Assembly (NCBI GenBank): GCA_036426205.1
Contig: WSYH01002496.1
Location: 1-64,000, forward strand
Length of the DNA stretch: 64,000 nucleotides
Reading direction: 5' to 3'
DNA from: Ascaphus truei
Taxonomy: Eukaryota; Chordata; Amphibia; Anura; Ascaphidae
The notes under the pieces are model-generated. The model was not told the DNA's origin, searched no databases, and saw only the letters and a program-made list of their open reading frames with translations. Positions 11,006 through 22,086 of this stretch are shown here, piece by piece; positions within the stretch are counted from its first letter, which is position 1; each line of letters opens with the position of its first letter. The translations under genes were made by a program, and so were the position numbers.

Positions 11006-12123
11006 CTATTTTGGCGGGGTCCGTGGCAATTCCCTCTCAGACACGATGTGTCCTACGTAAGTCACTGATGTCCGGTAGAACCGGCATTTTTCCAAGGAGA
11101 GTTTGAGCCCTTCCTGTGCTAATCTATCAAGTACCATCAGGAGTCGAGCCTCATGATCTTCCAGGGTTTTCCCGAAAACTATGATGTCATCTAAATACAC
11201 GAGGCATTCTCAGGGGTTCAAGTCCCCTAAAGTCTTTTCCATTAACCGCTGGAAGGTGGCAGGCGCCCCACATATGCCTTGGGCATACGGGGGAATTGAT
11301 AGAACCCTAGTGGGCAGACGAACACCGTCTACTCTTGATCCTCTGGGCTCATGGGGACTTGGTAATAACCCGACCGAAGGTCCAGTACACTGAACCATTT
11401 ACTCCCGTGTAGGGTATCCAGGATTTCTTCTATGCGGGGAAGATTATACTGGTCCGGTACCGTTCGATTGTTCAGCGTCCGGTAATCGACACATAATCTC
11501 ACTGTCCCATTCTTCTTTCGCACGACTACTATAGGGGAGGCGTAAGGGCTTCGTGACTCCGTGACAATCCCGGGTTCTTCCATTTCATTGATAGCAGCCT
11601 GGACATCCTCTACGTCCCTACGGGCGAGCCGACGGGAACGCTCTCGAAAGGGTTTTGCATCAGTCATCTGAATGGTGTGTTGGGCATTGCGACTACACCC
11701 CACATCCATCTCGCTGGTAGAGAACACTGATCGTCTTTTTTCTAGCTGTACTCGTAATCGTTCTTTCCAGGCCTCCGACAGTTCGGATAAGCCAAAGTCA
11801 GAGTCTAATGGCGTTCTGGGATCGTCCACTCTGGTCGTCTGTAACTGCACGGCTTCGTCCACCGAGCTGACGGGATAAATTCTCCCTATCCGTTGGCCCA
11901 CATCGATGGCCGTTGGGAAGGGCGACAGATTCTGTACCATTACAAAAATTCGACGGGGAATGGCGGCGGGCCAACTCTGGAATTCCGATACTAGGCGATA
12001 TCCTCGGTGGACATCTTCTTCTGGGGTGCTTTCTAAAGAAAACTGCTGCTCCTCGTCTAATCGTTCAGCGTAGGCACACCAGGCAGGGATCCTCTGCGTC
12101 TCTCCTGGCAAGAGTTTGGTCAA
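11006..12123 (-). pseudogene. Reverse transcriptase of the minus-strand Gypsy pol
   Basis: The frame 12123-11329 carries the RT fingers and palm, with landmarks IVTESRSPYASPIVVVRKKNG, RLCVDYRTLN and FSVLDLRSGYYQVPM. After a frameshift near 11335, GICGAPATFQRLM appears, and then YLDD at 11186-11197 with DIIVFGKTLEDH. A further frameshift near 11020 precedes the connection domain. The catalytic Asp pair is present. The length and order fit a full Gypsy RT damaged by a few indels. Confidence 0.9.
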
Positions 12124-12150
12124 TGCTCCCCGCCCACAGAACAGCAGTCC

Positions 12151-12618
12151 TTAGTCCTCCAAGGGGGATTGGGGACGAGCTGGGTCTGCCCGAACCAGCT
12201 GCATCTGTAGGCTGGACATGGGTAGTTCGTTAGCTTCGTGTAAGTAGGCCCGGATGACGGCTTGCACAATGTCAGCATTCGTACCGAGGATGATCGGGTA
12301 CTTAGGTGTATCTTTGGGTTCGGGGCACACCAAGGCGTCGACATTCATGGGGTGAGATTTCCCCGTGTTGAGCTGTTGTATCTCCAGGTCCACGGTCACC
12401 AGGCCGTCAATGGGGTAGTCGTCATTACTTAAGCCTCGTACTTTGATATGTTCGGCGGGTCTCAGAGGCCACTTCTGGAGATAGCGATCATAGAATCCCC
12501 GATATATGATGGTGACTTGGGACCCCGTGTCTAGTAGGGCGGAGGAGTAGATACCGTCCACTAACACCCGGATCAATGCTACCGGTCCCATTGATTTATG
12601 GCATAGTATTTGGCCCAC
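12151..12618 (-). pseudogene. Aspartic protease of the minus-strand Gypsy element
   Basis: An open frame of 155 codons has the catalytic phrase ALLDTGSQVTIIY and the later YPIILGTNADIV typical of the protease C-terminus. It would process the polyprotein. The frame is open over the whole domain, but it is cut off from gag and RT by stops, so I count it as part of the dead pol. Confidence 0.85.
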
Positions 12619-12629
12619 AAGGCGCCATC

Positions 12630-13433
12630 ATCCTCTTTCGCGCTTTAGGCTTCCACTAGGAACTCGATCATCATGCGAGAGGTTAGGTCGGGGTATTATT
12701 CTCGATGAATGCTGATCAAGGTGGATGCCGGGGGTCGCAAGCACTCCATGAGTCGTTGCCGTTTCACCACGTCGGTGCAAGACCATTTTTCCATTACTCC
12801 CCTGGTGTGTTCCTTCCATGGATCTATCTCATCCTCTCCCGAGGGCACAGGTAGCGTCCCCGAGAAGGCCTTTAACTTCCGGTAGCTTTGGGCATGGGTG
12901 GCTAAGGTAAGTGCTTCTACTAGCGGCGGTAAGCTGGTGGGGGTGGTTAACTGGTCTATCTTGTCATTGAGTTTCTGTAGCATATCACAACGCACCCTTG
13001 CTTCCGCGGATGCGCTCGACCTGGGATAGCTGGATTCTGTCCGACAACTAGCCGCTTCGCTCGGGGGATAGTTAGCAAAGGGGAGGGTGGGGTCGTCATG
13101 ATCTAGTTCAGCCACAGGAGGGTCCCGAAGAGGGTAGACAAAAGGGCTACCGCCAGGTGGGGCATTGGGCAGCGGCAGATATTGGGGAACGGCGGGTTCC
13201 AGTACTACTAGGTCTCGCCGGCAGTCCACTAGCAAGGTGTTCCATTTAGCATCTTGGTCTATGAGTACATCTACCAGGCGGGCTTTGGCAAAACCCGGGA
13301 GCTGTCACAAGACCGTTTGCAAAGTCTCTAAGGGTAAGGCCATGGGTACTCGGGTCACAGCTACGGCACGACGGGCAGGAGTGCGCATTTGGTGCGCCCA
13401 GTCGCGTATTTCCTGCTGGGACGGAAGGGCCAT
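12630..13433 (-). pseudogene. PNMA-like gag of the minus-strand Gypsy element
   Basis: The start is taken at 13433 (MALPSQQEIRDWAHQM), 65 bases after the LTR. A TGA interrupts the frame near 13304; the same frame then runs to a stop at 12696, after which sense continues briefly before the protease. The capsid segment has KLKAFSGTLPVPSGEDEIDPWKEH and VVKRQRLMECLRPPA. This pattern, an F-SG loop, then DPW-EH, then KRRRLMESLRGPA, is the hallmark of vertebrate PNMA-family Gag-like proteins, which descend from a Gypsy lineage. I saw no CCHC knuckle. The assignment rests on motif recall. Confidence 0.75.
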
Positions 13434-13497
13434 GGGGGCGGTAATTTAGTCTCGAGGGGGGGCACCCCAGGTCTAAGCTCTCAGCAGCGCTTCCAAA

Positions 13498-14614
13498 TGT
13501 AGCCCTGCTTCCTAATGAACGCAGGCCACTATCATATGCTGTATTACCTATAGGCTCACAGGGTCTGAGCCACTGCCACGGAAAGCCTGGGGTACACACA
13601 ATACTTATAATTTGGTGCAGTGCCTCCACCTGCGACAGCTTCCACCAGAGGGGAAGTGGGTCTTCGCAGGACTTATATACCTTAAATACAAACACAGCAG
13701 TGTACCGTAACCAATCAACTTTAATTGCAATATTCTCACACATATATCCACAGGTGTCCCTCCCTAAAGGAGACACTCTAATCAGCGTCCCGGCGAACGC
13801 CGACCCTCCCGTCTCCCTCCACTGGGTGATCCCACCCCGTGTCCAGTTCCCTTGGGAATAGTCCTCCCACCCTCAAGTGAGTCAGATATATATATACATG
13901 AGTGTGACTGCGCAGCCACTGTGTCCCGAATGAACGATGGTACCGTTGGTGCACCTGGAGAATTACCTGCCGGGTACTCCAGTACCCGGTGCTGCTACAA
14001 ATCTTCCCAAAGGGTCAGCGAGGTGCAGATGTCGTCAACCGTGGATGTCCAGGGCGATCCCACCCGGACACGCTGCGGCTTGCTAGCGGGGTCTGAGCTC
14101 AGACCTCCCGCCACTTAGAACTGTCCTGGTGATGGTAGTGCGGCAATAAAGGGAACCAAAACCTCACTATGGCAAGTCCCTAGCTCCGCTTGTCTCTACT
14201 GGGACTTAGGGCCTGACTGGGCCTGGGGCATGCGGCCTACGTAGAAGGCGGTTGGCCTCCCCACACCGAAGCTCCGTCTCCTCTCCTCTCCAGCCAGCTC
14301 TGAACAACGTGCGCGCAACCACCTCCTTTTCCCCCTTAACCTCGCAGCCCATTGGCTCAGCCCTATCACGGGGACCCGCGGGGGTTGATGGGACCTGTGT
14401 CTTGCTACCTCCCTCCAATCAGAACTCTCCTCCAACGCGGGCTTTTCTTACTCTTGCCTGCACATGCGCAACCTCTGGCTAGGTTAAGTCTGCACTGGTG
14501 CCAACCATAACATGGCGTCTTGCACGACACGGAGCCTCCGTATCGGAGCGCTCCCTACCACAGCGTACCCACCCCCAACAACACAAGGGCGAGAAGGGGG
14601 GGGTCCCGGCTACA
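13498..14614 (-). repeat. 5' LTR of the minus-strand Gypsy element
   Basis: Direct copy of 4666-5775. It has perfect inverted heptamer ends, TGTAGCC and GGCTACA, and it carries the conserved TATATAAG box at 13672-13679 on the minus strand. Next to its inner end the minus strand reads TTTGGAAGCGCTGCTGAGAG. The TGG two bases in could start the primer-binding site, but I could not match it to a tRNA. Confidence 0.93.
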
Positions 14615-14618
14615 CCTC
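14615..14618. repeat. Target-site duplication CCTC, right copy
   Basis: Matches 4662-4665 and borders the right LTR directly. Confidence 0.8.
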
Positions 14619-14675
14619 TATTGCGGTAATTCAGGCGATCTGGCTCTTCGTTGTCCTCTCAAGTCGGGAAACGTG
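14619..14675 (+). pseudogene. gag fragment of the second Gypsy element (right part)
   Basis: These bases continue, in phase, the gag frame broken off at 4665. They encode the second half of a zinc knuckle (YCGNSG...LRCPLK). Judged against the family pattern, the first Cys codon left of the insertion has become Phe and the His position is Asp, so the knuckle was already decayed or decayed later. Gag similarity ends near 14675. Confidence 0.75.
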
Positions 14676-15689
14676 ACAATATAGGGATGTGGATACCAAA
14701 AAGTGCTCTTACCTATAAACAATATTGGAGCGTTGACAATATATCAAGAACTTGCTAGCTCTAATAGTGCCCAAATAATTTGTATCAAAAAATGTGACTA
14801 CAATCCTCCAAGACAATGATGGGTATAATTAATTAATTACTAACACAGCTCATATGGAGTGCCGCCTAATTGACAAACACGCAGTGAATCTCAAATACAA
14901 AACTACTAAAAAGTGTCCTTTGAAACCTAAATTCATAATAACAACAACAGTGCTTGGGCAATAGGTGCTGGTGATTAATGACTAACTAAAACCGCATGTG
15001 TTAATACCCAATAAAAAGTGCACAAAATATAACAATGTGACAAATTGCAAACACAAACAGTATTAAGCATATGTTGCTAAATCCCACCATGACACATAAG
15101 AACAGATGGAATGGCAGCCAAAGGACAGTAAAAGAAGTAATTTCAAAATTACTTGTACAGATAATATAACAATGAACACAAAGTCCTTGGTGCAGATAAG
15201 AGGTATAACTACCACTCCTGAACAGGTGTAGTATGACAGTCCAGGTGAAAAAGTCTTTATAGTTGTTTCATCTCCTCCAGATGCAGCAATAATGTAAGTG
15301 AAGAAAAAGAGGAGACCATTGCGCAGTAACTTCTTAAATTCAGAATGTTTGACAATCCCTTGAGAGTGCCTACTTACAGCAAATAAAAGATCATAATGCC
15401 TCTATTGGTATCTTTGGTCTTGATCGGATTATGTCCCCACACCTGGTAGTCAGAGTGATCCTCCAAATTGATCAGTGCCCATGCAATAAACAAATGCACA
15501 TTGCACAATACCAAAAGGACATTAATGTATTAAAAAGCACAAGACATGAGGCGCATGCGCGAAGGCTAAGGGAATGGATGCGTGAGTGAAGAGCTCCTTC
15601 CCCCTCGCCAGATTAGAAGCAATTAAAGTGCACTCAAACTAGCGTGAACATTACAAAAAGGGATTAATTCACGATAAGAACATACAGAG
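14676..15689. other. Noncoding AT-rich stretch before LINE ORF1
   Basis: No gene was found. All or part may be the 5' UTR of the LINE that follows. A shared decamer AAAAAGTGCT occurs at about 14700 and again straddling the end of the LINE A-tail (about 22081-22091). It could be the LINE target duplication, which would put the LINE start near 14710, but A-richness makes this weak. The part near 15550-15600 is GC-richer, with GCGCATGCGC-like bases. Confidence 0.4.
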
Positions 15690-16652
15690 ATGCAAGCCAA
15701 AACAAAAGCGGGCAAAACCAAGGCAGTTCTCACTACCTACTTCAATAAAACTGACCCGGCCCGCACCCACAGAATGGGACCCTCACCACCGCATGTCAGC
15801 TCTGATTCTGAGGATGATCCGCCTATGGAACAATCGGAACCCCGGTCCACGGAAGCACGCAGGATCATGAGAGAGTTCTGCGATGAACTAAAATCACACA
15901 TGCATTCTGAACTCTCTGATCTTCGCAGAGACATTGCTGGAATTGGCGCCAGAACCGACGAAATAGAGACCCGGCTAGACTCAACGATAAAGGCGGTCCG
16001 CAAAACTGAAAAAGTGACCACAAACTTGCAGGCACAAATAAATGAACTCGCGCTTAAACAAGAAGATGCCGAAAATCGCGACCGGCGCAACAACATCAGC
16101 GTGAGAGGAGTCCCTGAGGAGATCACTGATCCTGAGGAGTTCCTCACAAAATGGCTGACAAGCCTGTTCCCTGATAGGCCTGAGGCGGATCTCCATCTTG
16201 ACAGATGCCACAGGGCCCTCAGGTCCAAGCCCCAGCCGAACGACCCCCCAAGAGACATCATCGCACGGCTGCACTTTTTTAGAATTAAAGAAGCAGTCTG
16301 CCAAATCGCACGCGCAAAGGGGTCTGTGGAGTTTGAGGGGATCAAACTCCTGATATTCCAGGACCTTTCACCAACTACTCTACTAAAGCGCAAAGCCATT
16401 GCTCCGGTCACCAGACTCCTCCGAGACAAGGGGATCAGGTACCGTTGGGTATTCCCCTTCGGTCTCCAGGTCCTAAAGAATGGGGCTGCACACACACTAC
16501 GCACTCCTGAAGACCAAGACCGCTTTCTACTGAAGCTGGGCCTGAAGGAACAAACCACGCACCTGCAAGTCGCAGAAGCAGCCTCCCCGGAGCCGGTCTG
16601 GAGCCGAGTGACTCGCCAACGCAGCAAGTCACGGGACATGGCTCTTAATTGA
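15690..16652 (+). CDS. LINE ORF1 protein, RNA-binding
   Basis: An open frame of 320 codons. ORF1p of L1-type LINEs coats the element RNA as a trimer. A low-complexity basic N-terminus (about residues 1-60) is followed by a predicted coiled coil (about 65-145, heptad-rich, ending in QINELALKQEDAENRDRR). An RRM-like domain starts at NNISVRGVPEEI (about 134), and a C-terminal domain includes FRIKEAV...VTRLLRDKGIRYRWVFPFGLQV. No stop or frameshift is seen. The Met at 15690 is chosen because it opens the frame and the length suits the family. The opposite-strand 300-codon frame is a shadow. Confidence 0.85.
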   Translation: MQAKTKAGKTKAVLTTYFNKTDPARTHRMGPSPPHVSSDSEDDPPMEQSEPRSTEARRIMREFCDELKSHMHSELSDLRRDIAGIGARTDEIETRLDSTIKAVRKTEKVTTNLQAQINELALKQEDAENRDRRNNISVRGVPEEITDPEEFLTKWLTSLFPDRPEADLHLDRCHRALRSKPQPNDPPRDIIARLHFFRIKEAVCQIARAKGSVEFEGIKLLIFQDLSPTTLLKRKAIAPVTRLLRDKGIRYRWVFPFGLQVLKNGAAHTLRTPEDQDRFLLKLGLKEQTTHLQVAEAASPEPVWSRVTRQRSKSRDMALN

Positions 16653-17961
16653 TGTCCGGCAAAAGCCAGTTAAGCCTTAAAGCGGCAAGACCACTGGACT
16701 GTTCGTTTGTCCATCTACGTTGTCTATAAAGTTGGGACATTCAAAGGTTTGATCTGAGACGGCGGCCATCTTGCTACCCCCGCGGACGCGCCCTGCACTC
16801 GGAAGCGGCCAGCAGCCATCTTGAAGGGTTCAAGCGGCACTGCAGAGGAGGGAGACCCAGACGGAGGGGGGCCCCCTCCACTCCCTTCAGGGGACACATT
16901 AAAGAGTCCTGATATATGCGGCTGACGCAGCTGGCGGCCGCTTCTTCCCCCACATCCATGCTCAATTCACCCCTCGTTGTGGGTAGCTGAACCTGCGGCG
17001 TCACGTAGGCGCCATCGCAGAGGACTCCCCATTAGTCCCGAGGGGAGAGTGCACACTCATGGGCATATATACACCAAACACCCGAAAGGGTGTGGGGGAG
17101 GGAGGGGTGGGTCAGCGTGTATCGGAGAGGGCCAAGCGGGGTGGGGGCGACGGGGCAAGGGGTATGACCGCCATTACATAGAAAGAGAGACACAGGTCGC
17201 TCCCGCCCCCTACCTCCTGTATTTTATACATAATGTGTGATATCTGAGGGAGACAGGTAAGGGAGGGGCTGTGAGCTAAAAGTGCTAACTATTGATCTCT
17301 CCATTATCAATGCCCTTTTTAGCATTGCAATAACACTGATCCCACATTTGGGACCTCCCTAGTATAAATCCCCCCCTGTGAGGAGCTGCTCTCCTGACAA
17401 GTGGCTGTCCCTTTAATCCAGACATCCACCGTCGCGTCCGCCCGGCTGTTCTCTGGTTTACCTTGTCCCCAAAATCAACAGCTCAAAAGGTCCGTGATCA
17501 CACACATCACTGTTACAAAAAAAAGGAAGAAAAAAAAAAAAATGTTATACAAAGTTCACACTAGTTATATTACCTACAAAAGTCGAGGGGGAGTCTTCTC
17601 CCTTCCCTGGCTATCGTCATGAAGCCGACATGGCATGTCCTATCTTATTCTAGGACACGCCACAAAGTCCTCTGGGAGGAGTATGCCCCAAACATCAGGG
17701 GCAATTTGCCCTCCCAAAGGCAGGAGACCCACAAGGGTCTTTGACCCTCATTGGTTCTCCACTGTTGTTTATGTTGTTAATGTTTTTTGTTTCCTTCCCT
17801 CTCCCTCCCCTCCCCACCGGATTGCCGCGACATCTGACCGAAATCATTGACCGTCTCAGCAACGCACTCACTCCAAAGACACTGGATGTGCAGGTACAAC
17901 ACTCCACCACTCTGTATAACACACAGGTCCCACTTACACTAGCCCTCCAAAACATCTTGCC
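16653..17961 (+). other. Inter-ORF spacer of the L1-like element
   Basis: 1.3 kb without a convincing gene. It contains GC-rich parts (16760-17200), an A-rich run near 17520-17540 and a pyrimidine tract near 17790. Such a long spacer is unusual for mammalian L1 but is tolerated in amphibian L1/Tx1 elements. It could hold an internal promoter for ORF2, which I cannot show. Confidence 0.5.
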
Positions 17962-20900
17962 ATGGGGTTGACTATATTATCTCACAATGTAAAAGGCCTC
18001 AATAGCCCAAACAAAAGAAAGGTAATCTGCACTGACTATCAAAGAAGGCAGGCGGATATTATCCTAATCCAAGAAACACACTTTAGCTCTAAGAACACAC
18101 CAAAATACCTGGACAAACACTTCCGACAATTTTATACCTCCTCTTCTACTACAAAAAAACAAGGAGTAGCCATCATCTTTCACAATAAATGCCCTTTCCA
18201 TCTAGAGAAAACCCTCAAAGATAAGGAAGGCAGATACCTAATCCTAGTAGGCACTCTAAATAATCAACCACTTACATTGGCAACACTGTATGCCCCCAAT
18301 AACCAAGAGCCACAATTCTTTACGACCTTTTTCAACAAACTGCATACAATTGCCAAAGGTCCCATAATAGTAGCAGGAGACTTTAACCTAGCTCTAAATC
18401 CCAATCTCGATAGATCACACCAAACTCAGCGTTACCCAAAGGCTATCCCAAAGGCCCTACGTAGGGGTTTAGCAAAAAACCAACTGTTAGACATATGGCG
18501 GGAACAACACCCCCATGACAGGGATTATACCTTCTTCTCCCATCCGCATTCAACTTATAGCAGAATCGATTACTTCTTTATCTCTAGCAGACTGGTTCCG
18601 CAGATCTCCCATACAGGGATCCATGATATTTCATGGTCAGATCATGCGCCTATAGAGCTACGGTGCACCCAGCTAATTCTGGACAGACCTAGAGCAAACT
18701 GGAAACTTAATGAAGCCCTATTAAAAAAACCTTTTACCGCCCAATTAGTAGCCAACGAAATAGATCAATTTTTCCAATTGAACCACGGTTCAGTAGACTC
18801 TTATCTATCCCTATGGGAGGCTCATAAAGCCACGCTCAGGGGCATACTAATTAGTATAGCGTCTAGAAAGAAAAGAGAACGTGAATACAAATTAAATTTA
18901 CTACAATCTAAATTGAAAACCCTAGAGGACAAACATAAACAATCCAATAACCCCAACCTACTCAAACCAATAAGAGATGCCAAAATAGAACTAAATCTTC
19001 TATTAACATCCCAGGCTGATATTTCCCTGAATTGGTCAAAGAGGAAATTTTTCGATAAAGCAAATAAGCCAGATACTATGCTCGCCAACAAACTGAGATA
19101 CAGACCCCCTAATTATAGTATACAAGCCATTAACAGATCCTCAGGCTCTATCTCTGGCAATCCATCTGTAATTGTAGATGAATTCAAGTCATTCTATGAG
19201 AAATTATATAATGGGGATAAAATAGTACATAACCAGAATACCGAACGATCTCGTGAGTCATTTCTCTCGAGTTCAAAGCTGCCAAAGCTGACGGAAGAGG
19301 AGAGAGGGCGACTGAGTTTTGATTTTACCATGGAAGAGCTAGATCTAGTTATAGACAACCTTAAGACCTCGAAGGCCCCGGGGCCAGATGGCTTCTCGGG
19401 CCTCTATTATAAGAAATTCAGCAAAATTTTGGCCTCATACATGCTCAAAATGTTTAACGCGGTTTTAGCTGGTCAACCCTTCCCCGAAAACATGCTCCAA
19501 GCGTCAATCTCTGTAATTCATAAATCTGGCAAAGACCCATTAGATTGTAAAAGCTACAGACCAATCTCGCTTATCAACACGGATATCAAAATCTATGCTA
19601 AATTGATTGCCAAAAGATTAAGTCAGATCCTACCTAGACTAATACACCCAGATCAAGTCGGCTTCATTAAGGATAGACAAGCGGGAGATAATATCCGACG
19701 AATCATTGATCTGCTAGAAATAGCCAAATCACAAAAAGTAAAAATTATGGTGTTAAGTCTAGATGCAGAAAAGGCCTTTGATAGGATCGACTGGGCATAC
19801 CTAAAAGCTACACTTGGAGCATTTGGTTTCGAGAACAAATTAATATCAGCTATTATGGCGCTGTACACTGGTCCGACAGCCAAAGTCCCCTCGGACATAT
19901 TTAAGATCAAGAGTGGCACGAGACAGGGTTGCCCCCTCTCACCCTTACTCTTTGCCATGTGCATGGAGCCTTTAGCGGCACATGTGAGAGAGAACCCGGA
20001 TATTTCCGGTCTCAAAGTAGATAACCAATCCCACAAAATGGCCCTCTATGCTGATGATGTGCTAATGGTCTTGTCAAAACCACTCACCTCCCTCCCTAAC
20101 CTCTTCAGCCTATTAGATAAGTTCAACAAAATTTCAGGATTTAAAATAAACCAGTCAAAGTCAGAGGCCCTGAACGTCACCATTCCAAAACCAGAAGAAA
20201 AACTGATCTCTTTAAACTTCAACTTTCGCTGGCAGCCTAAGGCGATCAAATACTTAGGGGTATTTGTTACAAGTGAATATAAATCAATTTATAAAGCAAA
20301 TTATCCCAAATTAATTAAAACACTGAAGGAGGATATAAGAAGGTGTGCGAAAATCAATATCTCTTGGATAGGAAAAATATATAGCATAAAAATGAATATT
20401 CTCCCACGCATCTTATACTTATTCCAAACCCTCCCAGTGCCGTTAAATTTGAAGGAAATTAGAGATCTACAATCCGCCATTTTTACATTTATATGGGGGG
20501 GCAAAAAACCTAGAATATCTAATCAGACCCTAATGAAACACCCAACAGAAGGGGGCTTAGCAGTACCTTGCTTAATTTCATACTATCGAGCGGCCCAATT
20601 ATGTCAACTCTCCCAATGGCAAACAAACCCTGATTTGAAGCGATGGGTCGCATTGGAAAGCAAAGCTTGTTCCCCATTGGAACTAAGCAACCTATTATGG
20701 TCCCCAAAAATAGCAAGAAAATCCGCTATACAGCAGCCGCTATCCTCAATGACCAATTCATTAGCAATCTGGGATGTTACCAAATTTAGATGCGGACTTA
20801 CGTCCAAACAAACCCTGATGACACCCCTATGGGGTAACCCACACTTTGCTCCGGGTATGCCTAGCGCTAACTTTCAAATTTGGAAACAACATAATATTCT

Positions 20901-21749
20901 GAGACTACAAGATCTGGTGGTAGACAACAAACTCATATCATGTGCACAAATTAGAGAAGAGAAAAATATCCACATTCAGAATTTTATAGATACCTCCAGA
21001 TCAGAGCCTTCTACAATAATTCAACCCCATACCCACCTTTGACAACATTCGAAAAGCTCTGTCTGAATGAGACTAATACGAAGGGACTCACATCGCAGAT
21101 GTATAGAGAAGTGATCGGTTCTGGAATTAAAGTCACCCACAAACTAGGTTACATGCTAAAATGGGAAACAGACTTAGGGGAGACCCTAGATTTAGATGAG
21201 TGGACCCAAATAGCAACAGCAGCTGCTAAGAGCTCGATTTGCACAACATTAAAGGAGAACGCATATAAGGTCCTAATGAGGTGGTACCTCACCCCGCTTA
21301 GACTATCCAAATTTGTAAACGGTAGTTCTCCACTTTGTCCGAGACAGTGTGGAGAAACCGCTGATCTGTTACATATGCTGTGGTCCTGCCCCCGGCTGAC
21401 TCCATTATGGAAAAAAATCAATAATTGGCTTCAGAGGCTTTTAGGCCTCGATATCCCATTTGATCCCGGGCTCTTCCTTCTGGGAAGAGCACGACAGGGC
21501 TTCTCAAAAGCAACTCTTAAACTAATAGCTCATTTTGCTACAGCCGTGCGGTGCGAGATTGCAGCATTATGGAAACAAAGTGAAATTCCTGTTATCCCCA
21601 AAATTCGAAACAGAATTTGGTTCGTATGCCAGATGGAAAAATTGACAAGTTTAGTCAATGACACTGGCGAAAATTTCCTAAAAGTCTGGACGCCTTGGCT
21701 GGCCCAGACAGACATCCCTGGGGTGGAGAGTTCCACCGTTTTGCTTTAA
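17962..21749 (+). pseudogene. LINE ORF2: endonuclease and reverse transcriptase, one frameshift
   Basis: ORF2p nicks target DNA and copies the LINE RNA in place. The endonuclease occupies about residues 1-235, with SHNVKGL, QETHF, AGDFN, SRIDYFF and SDHAPI. RT follows with KAPGPDGFSGLYYK, SYRPISLINTD, HPDQVGFIKDRQ, LSLDAEKAFDRIDW, GTRQGCPLSPLLF and the catalytic YADD (20047-20058, about residue 696). The frame stops at 21042, but sense continues in the next frame (ORF 21039-21749) with a Cys/His knuckle C-x3-C-x7-H-x4-C in CPRQCGETADLLHMLWSC. The switch fits one lost T in the T-run near 20978. Otherwise it is about 1260 codons without a stop. Confidence 0.9.
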
Positions 21750-22086
21750 TAGTAGCTAGATGCGTTCTCCGGTAATGGAGTAGCTCACTCAGCAGCAACA
21801 AATTAAACCAGACACCGGTCTCGGATACGCTGAGCAGAGTCGCGGCATCCCATCCTTCCTCTCCTCCCCCCACCCTCTTCCCCTCCCCCTGCCACCTAAT
21901 TTTACTTTATGATTATTTATTATTTAAGATTATGTCGTTACTTATAACTCTGTTTTGATGACAATGTTTGTGTTCAGCTGTTATACATAAGAGATATGAA
22001 TAATGCATGTCACAGTACTGGAAATAAAATGTATACATGCTGTATTTTCACAAAAATAAAAAAAATACAAGTTAAAAAAAAAAAAA
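21750..22086 (+). other. 3' UTR and A-rich tail of the L1-like element
   Basis: C-rich, then T-rich untranslated sequence with AATAAAA near 22023 and 22055, ending in an A-run at about 22073-22086. Non-repeat-like sequence starts after it. Confidence 0.75.

Larger units (their letters stand above)
4666..14614 (-). mobile_element. Full-length Ty3/Gypsy element with PNMA-like gag, minus strand
   Basis: Two direct repeats of about 1.1 kb (4666-5775 and 13498-14614) bracket a 7.7-kb interior read on the minus strand in the order gag, protease, RT, RNase H, integrase. Each LTR begins TGTAGCC on the plus strand; the right one ends GGCTACA and the left one GGCTATA. A polypurine tract abuts the left LTR, which makes the left copy the 3' LTR. 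CCTC flanks both outer ends. Over the first 345 bases I count about 14 LTR differences, near 4%, so the insertion is not recent. All ORFs carry stops or frameshifts, and a MITE sits in integrase. It inserted into an older gag. Confidence 0.93.
15690..22086 (+). mobile_element. Nearly intact L1-like LINE (Tx1-type)
   Basis: ORF1, a 1.3-kb spacer, ORF2 with endonuclease and RT, a short 3' UTR and a 13-15 base A-run are all present on the plus strand. ORF1 is open, and ORF2 is open apart from one frameshift near 20980. The two-ORF layout, the apurinic-type endonuclease and the RT motifs fit the L1/Tx1 group common in amphibian genomes. The 5' end is uncertain (see 14676-15689). Confidence 0.9.

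Noticed and set aside
15737..16639. 300-codon frame on the minus strand
   Set aside because: Antisense shadow of LINE ORF1. No family resemblance in this direction.
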